DNA from: CAYLYU01 sp964501925
GTDB taxonomy: Bacteria; Pseudomonadota; Zetaproteobacteria; Mariprofundales; Mariprofundaceae
Direction of reading: 5' to 3'
Length of the DNA: 64,000 bases
Assembly: GCA_964501925.1 (NCBI GenBank)
Contig: CAZCTM010000004.1
Span: forward strand, 1-64,000
Shown: piece by piece, positions 50,002-58,926 of the stretch
Layout of the letters: every line of letters starts with the position of its first letter
Numbering within the stretch: the stretch's first letter is position 1
The notes under the pieces: model-generated
The model's input: the letters and a program-made list of their open reading frames with translations, nothing else
Told to the model about the DNA's origin: nothing
The model's database searches: none
Translations under genes and position numbers: made by a program

Positions 50002-50685
50002 ATGAAGATTCTTGTAGTCGAAGATGAGAAGCGCGTGACCCAGTTCATCCGTAAGGGGTTGAAGGAGGAGGGGCACGCTGTTGATGTCGCTTACGATGGT
50101 GAGGAAGGTGGTTTCTTGGCCGAGGTCAATGATTACGACTTGATCATCCTGGATCTCATGCTGCCCAAGAAGAACGGAATTACGATGTGTCGGGAGATCA
50201 GGGAGCGAGGCGTGGCCACCCCAATTTTGATGCTTACCGCCAGAGACAGCATTGAGGATAAGGTGCGCGGGCTGGATGCAGGAGCGGACGACTATCTGGC
50301 CAAGCCGTTTGCCTTTGAAGAGTTGCTGGCGCGTGTTCGCGCCCTTTTGCGCCGCCGTTCCGAGGTTAAAACGCCAACACTGAAGATCGCTGATCTGGAG
50401 CTGGATCCCATCAGTCGACGCGTGACCAGGGGAGGTAAACCCATTCGACTGACCACCAAGGAATATGCCCTGCTGGAATACATGCTGCGCAATCCCGGCA
50501 AAGTTCTTTCCCGCACCTTGATCGGTGAGCATGTCTGGGACATGAATTTCGATCCTGAAAGCAATGTCATCGATGTTTACGTGAGTCATCTGCGCGCCAA
50601 GGTGGACAAGGGGTTTGACCTTCCCCTGATACATACCCTGCGTGGTCAAGGATATTTGCTGAGCGACGAAGCACCACCGGCGTGA
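50002..50685 (+). CDS. OmpR-family response regulator
   Basis: 227 residues from the ATG at 50002; an ATG three codons upstream (49993) is also possible. Acidic pocket VVEDE, phospho-acceptor Asp in LIILDLMLPKKNG (near 51) and Lys in DDYLAKPFAFEELLARV. The winged helix has LTTKEYALLEYMLRNPG and TLRGQGYLL. It resembles the CusR/heavy-metal branch. It overlaps its kinase by 4 bp and is divergent from the exonuclease gene. Confidence 0.9.
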   Translation: MKILVVEDEKRVTQFIRKGLKEEGHAVDVAYDGEEGGFLAEVNDYDLIILDLMLPKKNGITMCREIRERGVATPILMLTARDSIEDKVRGLDAGADDYLAKPFAFEELLARVRALLRRRSEVKTPTLKIADLELDPISRRVTRGGKPIRLTTKEYALLEYMLRNPGKVLSRTLIGEHVWDMNFDPESNVIDVYVSHLRAKVDKGFDLPLIHTLRGQGYLLSDEAPPA

Positions 50686-52163
50686 ACCCGTTTCCTAGCA
50701 GCCTGTCGTTCTTCAGGCCTGCCACCTTACGGCGTTTCAAGGAAAGTCTGTACCATACGTTTCGCGGTCGCCTGGCGCTGTTGTACATCGTTATTGAATT
50801 GTCGGTCCTTCTGTTTACGGGCATTCTCCTGTATGTGGTGCTGTCCAACCGGGTCTACGCCGATGCCGATGAGCAACTCCGTGAGCAGGCCAAGGTGATT
50901 GTGAGCGAACTTGAACGTACTCCGTTTCACTTCTGGATACAGAACCTGACCCGCTTTGCCAATCATTATCCTGGCTCTGTTCAACTGATTGGCGCCAATG
51001 GCATGCGACTTTTCTTGTCGGATCGTGGTCTGATTGGCCGGGGGGGTGATGAAATGACCGTGGCCCTGCGACAGGCCATGGAAAACAAGGTCGCAATTGC
51101 GTCAACAAAATCCCTGCTCCGCGCCGGCAATGCACGGGTTGTTGCCATGCCGGTGCATCGGGCCAACAAGGTCGTGGCCGTCATCATGCTTGGTCGGGAC
51201 ATGGACCAGATCCACGAATTTTTTGAACTGATGTATTTTGTTGGCGGTGCCCTGGGGCTACTCTCCATGGTGATCAGCGCCTTTGCAGGTTATGTGATGG
51301 CCCAGAGAGCACTGAGACCCATTGATGAAATTGCCCATACGGCACGGGCTGTTGCTTCGGGAGACCTTTCGAGGCGCCTGAAATCCTTTTCCCAGGATAA
51401 GGAAATTGCCTTTCTGATCCGGGTGCTGAACAAGATGTTTGCAGATCTTGAATCCAGCTTTAAGGCTCAAAAACGTTTTACTGCCGATGCCTCCCATGAG
51501 CTCAGAATCCCCTTGACGGTGATGAAGGGTGAGATTGAAGTGACATTACGTCGATCCCGCAGCCCGGAAGAATATGTTCAAACGCTGCGTCAGCAACTGG
51601 AGATGATCGAGAGGATGCAGCGAATTGTGGACGGACTTCTCACACTGGCACGTGCTGATGCGGGCCTTTTGCAGCTTAGGCTTGAGGAGGTCGATCTGAG
51701 CCTCCTTCTGCAGGAAGTTGGACAGCATCATCTCGGATTGTTTGCAAACAAGAACATCAACATGGTAATGGATATCGATGAGGAACTGGTGGTTATTGGT
51801 GATTCCGATCGTCTTGAGCGGGTGGTCTTTAACCTTCTGAATAATGCATACAAATATGCGCCTGAAGGGTCCACGGTGTATCTTCTAGGTACAGTTCGTG
51901 GGAAGGAGGTGATGGTCGAGGTACGTGATGAAGGACCCGGGATTGATGAGGAGCATCTTCCGCACCTGTTTGACAGATTCTACCGCGCAGATGATGCCCG
52001 CAGCAGAGAGGCTGGGGGTGTAGGTCTTGGGCTGGCCATTTGCAAACGCATTGTTGAAGCCCACGGTGGCAGAATCGAGGTGGAGAGCAAGCCCGGTAAA
52101 GGGGCACGTTTCCGGTTCTTCCTGCCATTACCAGCCCCCGACTCCAGGCAGTCGAGGACATAG
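50682..52163 (+). CDS. Sensor histidine kinase (CusS/heavy-metal-sensor-like)
   Basis: 493 residues from a GTG overlapping the regulator's stop. Transmembrane helices at about 31-55 and 186-208 flank a sensor domain, then HAMP (RALRPIDEIAHTARAVASGD). The H-box is FTADASHELRIPLTVMKGE, the N-box ERVVFNLLNNAYKYAP, and the G-boxes are VRDEGPGID and GVGLGLAI. The plan and motifs resemble CusS/heavy-metal-sensor kinases, but no metal efflux gene is adjacent, so the signal is unknown. Confidence 0.87.
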   Translation: MNPFPSSLSFFRPATLRRFKESLYHTFRGRLALLYIVIELSVLLFTGILLYVVLSNRVYADADEQLREQAKVIVSELERTPFHFWIQNLTRFANHYPGSVQLIGANGMRLFLSDRGLIGRGGDEMTVALRQAMENKVAIASTKSLLRAGNARVVAMPVHRANKVVAVIMLGRDMDQIHEFFELMYFVGGALGLLSMVISAFAGYVMAQRALRPIDEIAHTARAVASGDLSRRLKSFSQDKEIAFLIRVLNKMFADLESSFKAQKRFTADASHELRIPLTVMKGEIEVTLRRSRSPEEYVQTLRQQLEMIERMQRIVDGLLTLARADAGLLQLRLEEVDLSLLLQEVGQHHLGLFANKNINMVMDIDEELVVIGDSDRLERVVFNLLNNAYKYAPEGSTVYLLGTVRGKEVMVEVRDEGPGIDEEHLPHLFDRFYRADDARSREAGGVGLGLAICKRIVEAHGGRIEVESKPGKGARFRFFLPLPAPDSRQSRT

Positions 52164-52202
52164 AAGAAAGGCTGGCTGATCTCGACTGTGGGCGTAAACT
52201 CC

Positions 52203-53273
52203 TTAGTTTGAAACGGGGGTTTGGGGCAGGTGGGTGGTCCAGATATGGAATCCGGATGTCGAGCCCTTTACCTCGTGTTGATAGCGTGCCTCCTTGGAGA
52301 CCTTGCGGTCTGAATGAAAATACACCGTTCCATCGGGTCCGACACTGGGGCCTCCGTCTCGAGCCGGGTCCCAGGTCAGGCGTGTGAGGTTTCTGCCGTT
52401 TTTATCAATCGCCCAGATATCCCAGTTGCTTCTGCTGGGAGTGCGCATGTCACCCTTGCCGCGGTTGGAGGTGAAAACAATCCAGTTTCCGTCCGCACTC
52501 CAGGATGGCTGAACATCGATGGATCTCTGGCTTGTAATCTGCGCAAGTTCGGAGCCGTCTAGGCGCATCCGGAACAGGTGCCAGCTTCGACCCACGGACA
52601 TGCTGAACACCAGCCATTCACCATCACGTGAAAGGGCCGGATTGATTCCTTCCGTGAGAACACGGGTCTTGCCACCCGGATAAATTTGCACAATGGAGGC
52701 GTGGAATCCCGGATTTGACCAGTTATCAAACATGTCTCGGCGGTGTTTTTTTCTGATCGGCTTGTTACGGGTTGAAACCGTGGTTGGCTCAAGTCGAACG
52801 GCGATCAGGCTGCCATCGTCTAGCAGTATCGGTTGAGTAAGGTTGTGGCTGACCACCAGCAGACGTCGAACCATGCCCTCTGCATCTGCAGCCTGATCCC
52901 AGATGCCGGGACTTCCGGCCCGGTGTGAGAGAAAGTAGACGTGATTGTTATCCTTCCAGTTAAAGGTGCTGATTGCCATCTCGTCATCGGTCACCACATT
53001 CGCAGGGTCGCCGTTCTCCGTGAACCGACGCGACAGCCATACGTCTCTTCCCCGCCGCGTCACGGTGATCAGAAATCGGCCGTTGGGTGAAACACGGGGA
53101 TACATCTCCGTTTCTCTTGGCTCAAGGGTCAGAAGACGTGCATTATCCGTTTTCCTTTCAGCTTTCTGCCTTGACGGGGTAATCACCACGGAATCCAGCC
53201 ATTCTTCCAGATCAACCGCATAGGCATTGAGTGGCAGGGCCAGAAGGGTGAGGAGCAATATCAGGCGAACCAT
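52203..53273 (-). CDS. TolB-like beta-propeller periplasmic protein (second of a pair)
   Basis: 356 residues with a signal peptide (MVRLILLLTLLALPLNAYA). The body has WD40-like PD40 repeats: YPRVSPNGRFLITVTRRG, NPALSRDGEWLVFSMS, VQPSWSADGNWIVFTSNRGK and GGPSVGPDGTVYFHSD. Six-bladed propellers of this type, such as TolB, bind partner proteins in the periplasm. It overlaps the upstream paralogue by 1 bp. It lacks the N-terminal TolB domain and there are no tol genes nearby, so it is not TolB itself. Confidence 0.82.
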   Translation of the reverse strand: MVRLILLLTLLALPLNAYAVDLEEWLDSVVITPSRQKAERKTDNARLLTLEPRETEMYPRVSPNGRFLITVTRRGRDVWLSRRFTENGDPANVVTDDEMAISTFNWKDNNHVYFLSHRAGSPGIWDQAADAEGMVRRLLVVSHNLTQPILLDDGSLIAVRLEPTTVSTRNKPIRKKHRRDMFDNWSNPGFHASIVQIYPGGKTRVLTEGINPALSRDGEWLVFSMSVGRSWHLFRMRLDGSELAQITSQRSIDVQPSWSADGNWIVFTSNRGKGDMRTPSRSNWDIWAIDKNGRNLTRLTWDPARDGGPSVGPDGTVYFHSDRKVSKEARYQHEVKGSTSGFHIWTTHLPQTPVSN

Positions 53274-54367
53274 TAGAATGATCCTCGGGTGCTCACCTGC
53301 CAGATGTTCCAGTCCCTTACTGTCGTGGCCTGCGGTCTTGCCGGATTGCGATTGGAGTGGAACAGAATGGTATGATTATCCTTCCAGGCAGGGCCACCAT
53401 CCGTAGCCTTTGGGGCATTGGTGATCCTCTTGGTACGCCCCGTGGAAACATTCATGACATAGATGGATGTGTGCAATACATGCCCTCGACTGTCGCGATT
53501 GGACACGAAGGCAAGTTTGGTTCCATCCGGACTCCATGCCGGTTCAAACTCACCGAAGGGTGTGTTGGTCAGCTGGATGAGGTTGGATCCATCCATGTTT
53601 TGCATCCACAGATCGTAGTTGCCGTTGATTTCACGCACAAAGGCAATTCGCTTGCCGTCAGGTGAAATCGCGCCACTCATCGCATTGGGAATCATGGTCA
53701 ACTGACTCGAAGACCGGTCAAAGATAAAGAGTAGGGGAGGTGGGAAATCGTTTTTGTTTCCCGGCTTGGTGGGGTTGTACCCCTGTTTGAACCGGAAGGA
53801 GTCAGAGTGATACATTCTCCATGTCTGGCCGATCAACTCCGGGTGCATGTAACCGTCAAAAAAGTCATTGAGCACCTTGGAACGGCGTTTTTTATCCATG
53901 GATGTGTCAAAACACCAGAAACGTCCGTCAAAGGAGGCCTTCAGGTTCATGGGCATCACACCGCCATCAAAGGTTCCCATGTTGGCAATGGCCACATGAC
54001 CATCCCCTTTGGCCTGACGCATCCAGGCACTGATCGGGCCCATCCGGTTGCTGACATAACCAATGGACCCATCCCGCAAGGCCACGCCATAACGAATCGC
54101 CTCTTTGGGTTGGGTGGGGACAATTGCACGGCTGGTCCTCATCGATGTTCCGACGTCAACGCGGGCCACTGCGTACTGATGGTGACTTCTTAGACTGTAA
54201 ACGAGGTAGCTTCCGGCCACGGAAGGATAGACCTCTTCAACCTGTGCGTCGGCAATGACCGTCCTTACCGGGAACAGCGGCGCAGGGGCTCTGCCAAAGG
54301 GTGATGCCAAGGCAGATTGACTGCCAGCCCCGATGATGATCGCACAAACCCAAAGTAGATGTAGCAT
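53273..54367 (-). CDS. TolB-like beta-propeller periplasmic protein (first of a pair)
   Basis: 364 residues with a signal peptide (to SQSALA). PD40 blades are clear: SGAISPDGKRIAFVREING, WMQNMDGSNLIQLTNTPFGE and FEPAWSPDGTKLAFVSNRDS. It is a tandem paralogue of the next gene, with which it overlaps by 1 bp. A GGGAGG ribosome site precedes the start. The CRP-type site at 54442-54457 lies about 75-90 bp upstream, so the pair may be controlled by cAMP-CRP or a relative. Confidence 0.82.
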   Translation of the reverse strand: MLHLLWVCAIIIGAGSQSALASPFGRAPAPLFPVRTVIADAQVEEVYPSVAGSYLVYSLRSHHQYAVARVDVGTSMRTSRAIVPTQPKEAIRYGVALRDGSIGYVSNRMGPISAWMRQAKGDGHVAIANMGTFDGGVMPMNLKASFDGRFWCFDTSMDKKRRSKVLNDFFDGYMHPELIGQTWRMYHSDSFRFKQGYNPTKPGNKNDFPPPLLFIFDRSSSQLTMIPNAMSGAISPDGKRIAFVREINGNYDLWMQNMDGSNLIQLTNTPFGEFEPAWSPDGTKLAFVSNRDSRGHVLHTSIYVMNVSTGRTKRITNAPKATDGGPAWKDNHTILFHSNRNPARPQATTVRDWNIWQVSTRGSF

Positions 54368-54441
54368 GGGGAAAACCTCCCTGGCCGATGATGAATTAGC
54401 AAATCTTCAACTGAGCTTAAGCCGACCGCAAAGCAAATAAT

Positions 54442-54457
54442 TGTGATTTGGATCACA
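54442..54457. promoter_or_regulatory. CRP-type operator upstream of the beta-propeller pair
   Basis: TGTGATTTGGATCACA has perfect TGTGA-N6-TCACA half-sites. The symmetry extends to 8-bp arms (ATTGTGAT and ATCACAAT). It is in the 140-bp gap between the BamC-like stop and the propeller gene start, centred about 82 bp upstream of that start. Confidence 0.72.
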
Positions 54458-54507
54458 ATGAAAAAATACTAATCCTTTCTTAAGGAACCATTCAACAATG
54501 ATCCAGC

Positions 54508-55164
54508 CTATTTCTTCTTGGAAGCAGTTCGCTGAAGTTGCTCCTCAACGGCCACAAACAGTTCTTCTGAAACCTTTCGTTTCAGTGGCTTGTTGACCCA
54601 GTGTTTGTTGATGAAGGCTTGGGCAAGCGTTCGAATTTCAAGGCGTGTTTGCGAATCCTCTGGAAAGATACGGACGACGAACCGGTAGCGAGTAAATGTG
54701 GGGCCACCACCAAAGATGCCACCCAGAGCCCCGGCCATGAAATTGGGATTGTCTGAGCCCTTACGAACCCAGTCAGTTGTGATGGTTCCACTCATGGAAT
54801 CAACGCTCTGCACAGGCAAGTTTAGGGCGGTCATGGCATCCACAACGGCTGAGAAAACGTCTGCGGATGGACGGTTATAAAGCCTGGCATCCAGGGCGAC
54901 AGCCTTGCCGGCTACGCTGGAGACATATTCCTTCTCCTTCACCGGTAGTTGATTGGAACTGCTGTCAGAAGGCAGACTGACCTCGTCACGCAGCTCAGGT
55001 GGCACATCGAGAGGTTCGCGTGGTGCGACTTCTCCACCTCCGTAGGTCCCCGAAACATCCTGCCGGGAGTTCTTCTCATCGTCATGAAAATAGATCAGTG
55101 GACGTTCACTGCAAGCTGAAAGAGGGATGACTAGGAGGATGGCAAGTAAGTAATGATATTTCAT
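54508..55164 (-). CDS. BamC-like (DUF3576/NlpB-type) outer-membrane lipoprotein
   Basis: 218 residues with a lipobox (VIPLSAC near residue 18). The mature N-terminus is an unstructured Pro-rich stretch (REPLDVPPELRDEVSLP), like the BamC N-terminus that binds BamD. A single helix-grip-like domain follows (YRFVVRIFPEDSQTRLEIRT and VNKPLKRKVSEELFVAVEEQ). BamC normally has two such domains, so this is a shorter relative. A role in outer-membrane protein assembly is inferred. Confidence 0.6.
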   Translation of the reverse strand: MKYHYLLAILLVIPLSACSERPLIYFHDDEKNSRQDVSGTYGGGEVAPREPLDVPPELRDEVSLPSDSSSNQLPVKEKEYVSSVAGKAVALDARLYNRPSADVFSAVVDAMTALNLPVQSVDSMSGTITTDWVRKGSDNPNFMAGALGGIFGGGPTFTRYRFVVRIFPEDSQTRLEIRTLAQAFINKHWVNKPLKRKVSEELFVAVEEQLQRTASKKK

Positions 55165-55292
55165 GGTGGCGCATTGAACATTCAGACTGCGGTCAGGTCA
55201 ACCCACAACATGTTGCATGGGGGTCGGTTAGGGTGTTTATTTTTTTTCTGGTCAGTTACCATTGATTGATGAAAAGAGAGAGAGTGATTTGA

Positions 55293-55553
55293 ATGGTGAG
55301 TCCCGAATCACTGCAGCTTTTGGTTTCACGGAAGATTCCTGATAGCCGGGTGTTTGTGCGAACGTTTCAGGGAGCAGACCACTTTGAGATGCTGGTCGTG
55401 TCACCTGCGTTTGCCGGCAAAAGCCGCATCGCGCAGCATCGTATGGTCTATCAGGCGCTGGGGGAACATCTTCAACAGCATATTCATGCACTTGTATTGA
55501 AGACCTGCACACCTGAGCAATGGGCACAAACAGTGAACAAGGAGCAAAAATGA
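55293..55553 (+). CDS. BolA-family protein (BolA/IbaG)
   Basis: 86 residues. The fold's helix-turn-strand pattern is visible, with FEMLVVSPAFAGKSRIAQHR and MVYQALGEHLQQHIHALVLK as the family signature. BolA proteins form [2Fe-2S]-bridged pairs with monothiol glutaredoxins, and a grxD gene overlaps it by 4 bp, which supports a joint iron-sulfur role. Confidence 0.9.
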   Translation: MVSPESLQLLVSRKIPDSRVFVRTFQGADHFEMLVVSPAFAGKSRIAQHRMVYQALGEHLQQHIHALVLKTCTPEQWAQTVNKEQK

Positions 55554-55867
55554 CGGAATCCATTCAGGAAAAGATTGATAACCTGGTCCATGAACACCGG
55601 GTGGTTTTGTTTATGAAGGGGACCCCGGATTTTCCCCAGTGCGGTTTTTCCCAGAGGGTTGCATCGATTCTCGGCTCGTATGGTGTGGATTTCATCGCGG
55701 TCAATGTTCTTCTTGATCCAGCGATCAGGGAGGGCATCAAGGTTTACTCGGACTGGCCCACCATTCCACAGTTGTATATTAATGGTGAGTTCATTGGTGG
55801 GTGTGACATCGTGTCCGAAATGCATGCGTCTGGAGAACTCCGTGAACTCCTCTCGGCGGATGGCTGA
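55550..55867 (+). CDS. grxD: Monothiol glutaredoxin (Grx4 type)
   Basis: 105 residues from an ATG overlapping the BolA-family stop, behind AAGGAGC. The active site is CGFS (Cys31) in FPQCGFSQRV; KGTPDFP, TIPQLYINGEFIGG and the CDIVSEMH glutathione site are conserved. It is an iron-sulfur cluster carrier and redox sensor, working with BolA. Confidence 0.93.
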   Translation: MTESIQEKIDNLVHEHRVVLFMKGTPDFPQCGFSQRVASILGSYGVDFIAVNVLLDPAIREGIKVYSDWPTIPQLYINGEFIGGCDIVSEMHASGELRELLSADG

Positions 55868-55970
55868 CACCCATCCCGTTTGACGTGGCCGTGGAGGTAG
55901 ATCTGTAAAGTTATGACGAGTCAAGGCTGGCAGACTATAAAGCCATTCGAAGCGGGAGGGGATTCGCTGA

Positions 55971-57386
55971 ATGCAGACTAAACTGGCCACCCGGCTAGGA
56001 CAGCGCCTGGCGCTCACGCCGAGACTGGCACAGAGCCTGAAGGTCCTGTCCATGAACAGTGTGGAGCTGGATGCCTATATCGAAGAATGCCTCCAGACCA
56101 ATCCCATGCTTGACACTGATCCGGATGTGGTAAGCCAAACGGATGCTGGGGATGCTTCCCAGGCCTTCTCCGAAGAAATGGGCATGGATAACGAGTGGCC
56201 GGAAGCGGGTGATAACCGGTGGGAGCGCATGTATGCCCCCCCCAGCTGGGAGGGCCATTACGGGGAAAGCGCCCAGTTGTGTTCCGAGGAAGCTCTTGGC
56301 CAACGGCTGCACGAACAGGTGAACTGCCAACCCATGTCTCCCAATGATCGCCGCATAGCTCATGCGATTATCGATTCCCTGGATGAGGAGGGCTATTTCC
56401 GGGTTGATGAGCACGAACTCGCTGATCAGATTCATGTGAATGCCGGTGATATCGTGTCTGTTCTTGAAAATGTCATTCACCAGCTGGAGCCGGCAGGTAT
56501 TGGAGCAAGAAGCCTGGAAGAGTGTCTGCTCCTGCAATTGGACGGTTCAGACAACTCGGACGGGTTGGCACGTCTCTTACTCACACATTATTCCGACCAC
56601 CTTGGTCAAAGTGATGACGAATTGAGTCGAATGACGGGCTCAAGTATTGAGTTACTTGAGGCTGCGCGTGCCAGGTTGCGTCGCCTCGATCCGTTTCCCG
56701 GCCATCACTTGTCTGGAGATTCCGGAATCTATATCCGACCCGACGTAATTTTTCACGGTTGCGAGAATGGCGGCTTCCGAATAGAAATTCCCCCTTATTC
56801 GGGGCAGGGTATCCGCTTCAGTTCCCAGTGGCAGGGCCATCAATGGCGGGGAAAGGAAAATGATTTCATGAGCAGGGCTATGCGGGAGGCAAAGTGGCTG
56901 ATCAATGCTCTTGAGCAACGGAGCCTTACCCTGAAAAAGGTCGCGGAATATTTGGCTGTCACTCAGGAAAGATTTCTGAGGTATGGATTTCTTGGTTTGA
57001 AGCCACTCACCATGCAGGAGGTTGCGGTGGAGTTGGGTTTGCATGAGTCAACGGTTTCACGGGTTACAAGCGGCAAGTTTGCCCAGACCCCGATCGGCCT
57101 GATCGAGATGAAACAGTTTTTTTCGCCCGGGCTTCCCACACGCGGGGGCGGGACGATTTCGGTCTTTCGGGTACAGCAACGAATCAAGGCCCTCATTGGC
57201 TCAGAGCCACGGGATTGTCCTCTTTCCGATCAGGCGATTTCGGATCAGTTGAGAGTGGAGGGTGTTCAAATTACCAGGCGCACGGTCGCGAAATATCGTG
57301 AACAACTGCAATTGCCGCCGGCGAGACGGAGAAAAGTTGCGGGCTCTGCCGGCCATGAAAAACCACGTTTTCAGGTCAGTTCATGA
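55971..57386 (+). CDS. rpoN: RNA polymerase sigma-54 factor
   Basis: 471 residues. Region I is Gln/Leu-rich (RLGQRLALTPRLAQSLKVLS). The core-binding and HTH regions include LGLHESTVSRVTSGKF, and the RpoN box is TRRTVAKYRE (about 435-444). The acidic region II is of moderate length. It directs transcription of nitrogen- and stress-related genes through enhancer-binding proteins. It precedes the ptsN cluster, as in many proteobacteria, but neither lptB nor hpf is present here. Confidence 0.95.
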   Translation: MQTKLATRLGQRLALTPRLAQSLKVLSMNSVELDAYIEECLQTNPMLDTDPDVVSQTDAGDASQAFSEEMGMDNEWPEAGDNRWERMYAPPSWEGHYGESAQLCSEEALGQRLHEQVNCQPMSPNDRRIAHAIIDSLDEEGYFRVDEHELADQIHVNAGDIVSVLENVIHQLEPAGIGARSLEECLLLQLDGSDNSDGLARLLLTHYSDHLGQSDDELSRMTGSSIELLEAARARLRRLDPFPGHHLSGDSGIYIRPDVIFHGCENGGFRIEIPPYSGQGIRFSSQWQGHQWRGKENDFMSRAMREAKWLINALEQRSLTLKKVAEYLAVTQERFLRYGFLGLKPLTMQEVAVELGLHESTVSRVTSGKFAQTPIGLIEMKQFFSPGLPTRGGGTISVFRVQQRIKALIGSEPRDCPLSDQAISDQLRVEGVQITRRTVAKYREQLQLPPARRRKVAGSAGHEKPRFQVSS

Positions 57387-57499
57387 CGCCTGGTCCGATA
57401 GCTCATCGAATGTATCTGTCAGATAACCGTCAAGCCTGAATTCTGCTATGCTCAGCCCTTGATCTCATGAAACACGATTTAGACTGAAATGGAACAGTT

Positions 57500-57955
57500 A
57501 TGAACAAACAAGAATATCTTATTCCCCCTGATCATGTGCTGCTGGATTCCCAGGCTGGCAGTCGGCGGGAGCTCATAACGGAAATGGCGAACGTGCTTCC
57601 GAACATTGATCCTGATCTGGCCGTGGAAGTCATCATGTCAAGGGAACGTCTTGGCAGCACGGGTATCGGATATGGTGTGGCGATTCCACATGGAAAACTG
57701 GCTGATCTGAACGCTCCGGTTCTGGTCATTGCCAGGCATCGACAGGGGATTGATTTTGATGCCATTGATGGCAAACCGGTTCATATCGTCGTTTTGCTGC
57801 TTGCTCCCGATAAGGAGGACCGAACCCACCTTGAGTTGCTGGCCCATTTGGCCCGGATTCTCCAGAGTGAGGAGACACGGAAGAAGATTATGGAAGCCGG
57901 GGATGCCGAAACCCTTTCCAGTTTGTTCCCTCCCCTTGAAAAGAAAACCGCATGA
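57500..57955 (+). CDS. ptsN: PTS IIA-like nitrogen-regulatory protein
   Basis: 151 residues. The phosphorylation site His64 is in GIGYGVAIPHGKLADL. KEDRTHLELLAHLARIL is a further family motif. EIIA(Ntr) has regulatory targets rather than a sugar permease partner. It overlaps hprK by 4 bp and lies after rpoN by 113 bp, the common rpoN-ptsN link. Confidence 0.93.
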   Translation: MNKQEYLIPPDHVLLDSQAGSRRELITEMANVLPNIDPDLAVEVIMSRERLGSTGIGYGVAIPHGKLADLNAPVLVIARHRQGIDFDAIDGKPVHIVVLLLAPDKEDRTHLELLAHLARILQSEETRKKIMEAGDAETLSSLFPPLEKKTA

Positions 57956-58905
57956 AACAACAGGCGACCGCGACCCTCAGTATTGCTGAGTTCCTGGAGA
58001 GGCAACGTGAGCCCATGAAGTTGCGTCTTCTGGCGGGTGAAGAAGGACTGGACCGTTACATTGATCATCCCCGGATGCAGAAACCATCCCTGGCGTTCGC
58101 AGGTTTCATGGAGAATTTGCTGCCCAATCGCCTCCAGGTCGTCGGCAAGACAGAACTAAGCTACCTTGCCACCAAATCACCCAGGGAACAGGAACAAGTC
58201 GTTAATGCGGTTTTTGATCTTAATCTTGCTGCCGTGGTGATTACACGGGGCATGAAACCCCCGGACATCATTGTTAAGGCTGCCGAGAGGACAAGTACGC
58301 CTTTGATCTCATCCAAGCTTACGTCCAGTGCCTTTATGACCGAAGGGATGCATTTTCTCATGCATCATCTGGCGCCTCGCACATACCAGCACGGCAATTT
58401 TCTGGACATCTTCGGGCTGGGTGTCCTGCTTATGGGCTCAAGCGGTATTGGCAAAAGCGAGATTGCACTGGAGCTTATCTCGCGTGGACATCGCCTGATT
58501 GCAGATGACATGGTGGAACTCGTTCGTGAAGGGCCAGGTGTTCTCGTTGGGAAAAGCCCAGTGGCACTGCGTTATCACATGGAAATTCGCGGCATGGGCA
58601 TCCTGAACATTCGGGATCTGTTTGGAGCGGCGGCACTGACCGATACCAAGCGGGTCAGTCTGGTGGTTGAATTGCTGCCGTGGGATCGAATGACGGGTGA
58701 AGAACGTCTGCTTGTCGAAGAGCGAAGGATTGAGCTTAATGGTGTCGAGCTGCCTAAGGTTCTGTTGCCGATCCGCCCTGGCCGATCATTGGCTGTCCTG
58801 ATCGAAGCGGCCACCCGAAACCAGCTTTTAAGAATGCGCGGTATTGATAGCGGGAAGGCATTTATCCAGGCACTAGAAGAACGTATCCAGAACGGAAAGG
58901 CGTAA
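57952..58905 (+). CDS. hprK: HPr kinase/phosphorylase
   Basis: 317 residues. The Walker A loop GSSGIGKS is at 162-169, and LNIRDLFG is the HprK signature. The N-terminal domain is of the usual kind. It phosphorylates HPr on Ser46 and removes that phosphate; the HPr in this cluster has the matching serine. It overlaps ptsN by 4 bp. Confidence 0.94.
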   Translation: MKQQATATLSIAEFLERQREPMKLRLLAGEEGLDRYIDHPRMQKPSLAFAGFMENLLPNRLQVVGKTELSYLATKSPREQEQVVNAVFDLNLAAVVITRGMKPPDIIVKAAERTSTPLISSKLTSSAFMTEGMHFLMHHLAPRTYQHGNFLDIFGLGVLLMGSSGIGKSEIALELISRGHRLIADDMVELVREGPGVLVGKSPVALRYHMEIRGMGILNIRDLFGAAALTDTKRVSLVVELLPWDRMTGEERLLVEERRIELNGVELPKVLLPIRPGRSLAVLIEAATRNQLLRMRGIDSGKAFIQALEERIQNGKA

Positions 58906-58926
58906 TTTGGCCAAGCAGATTGATCC

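Noticed and set aside
55206..55215. CAACATGTTG palindrome upstream of bolA
   Set aside because: Short single palindrome with no recognised consensus.
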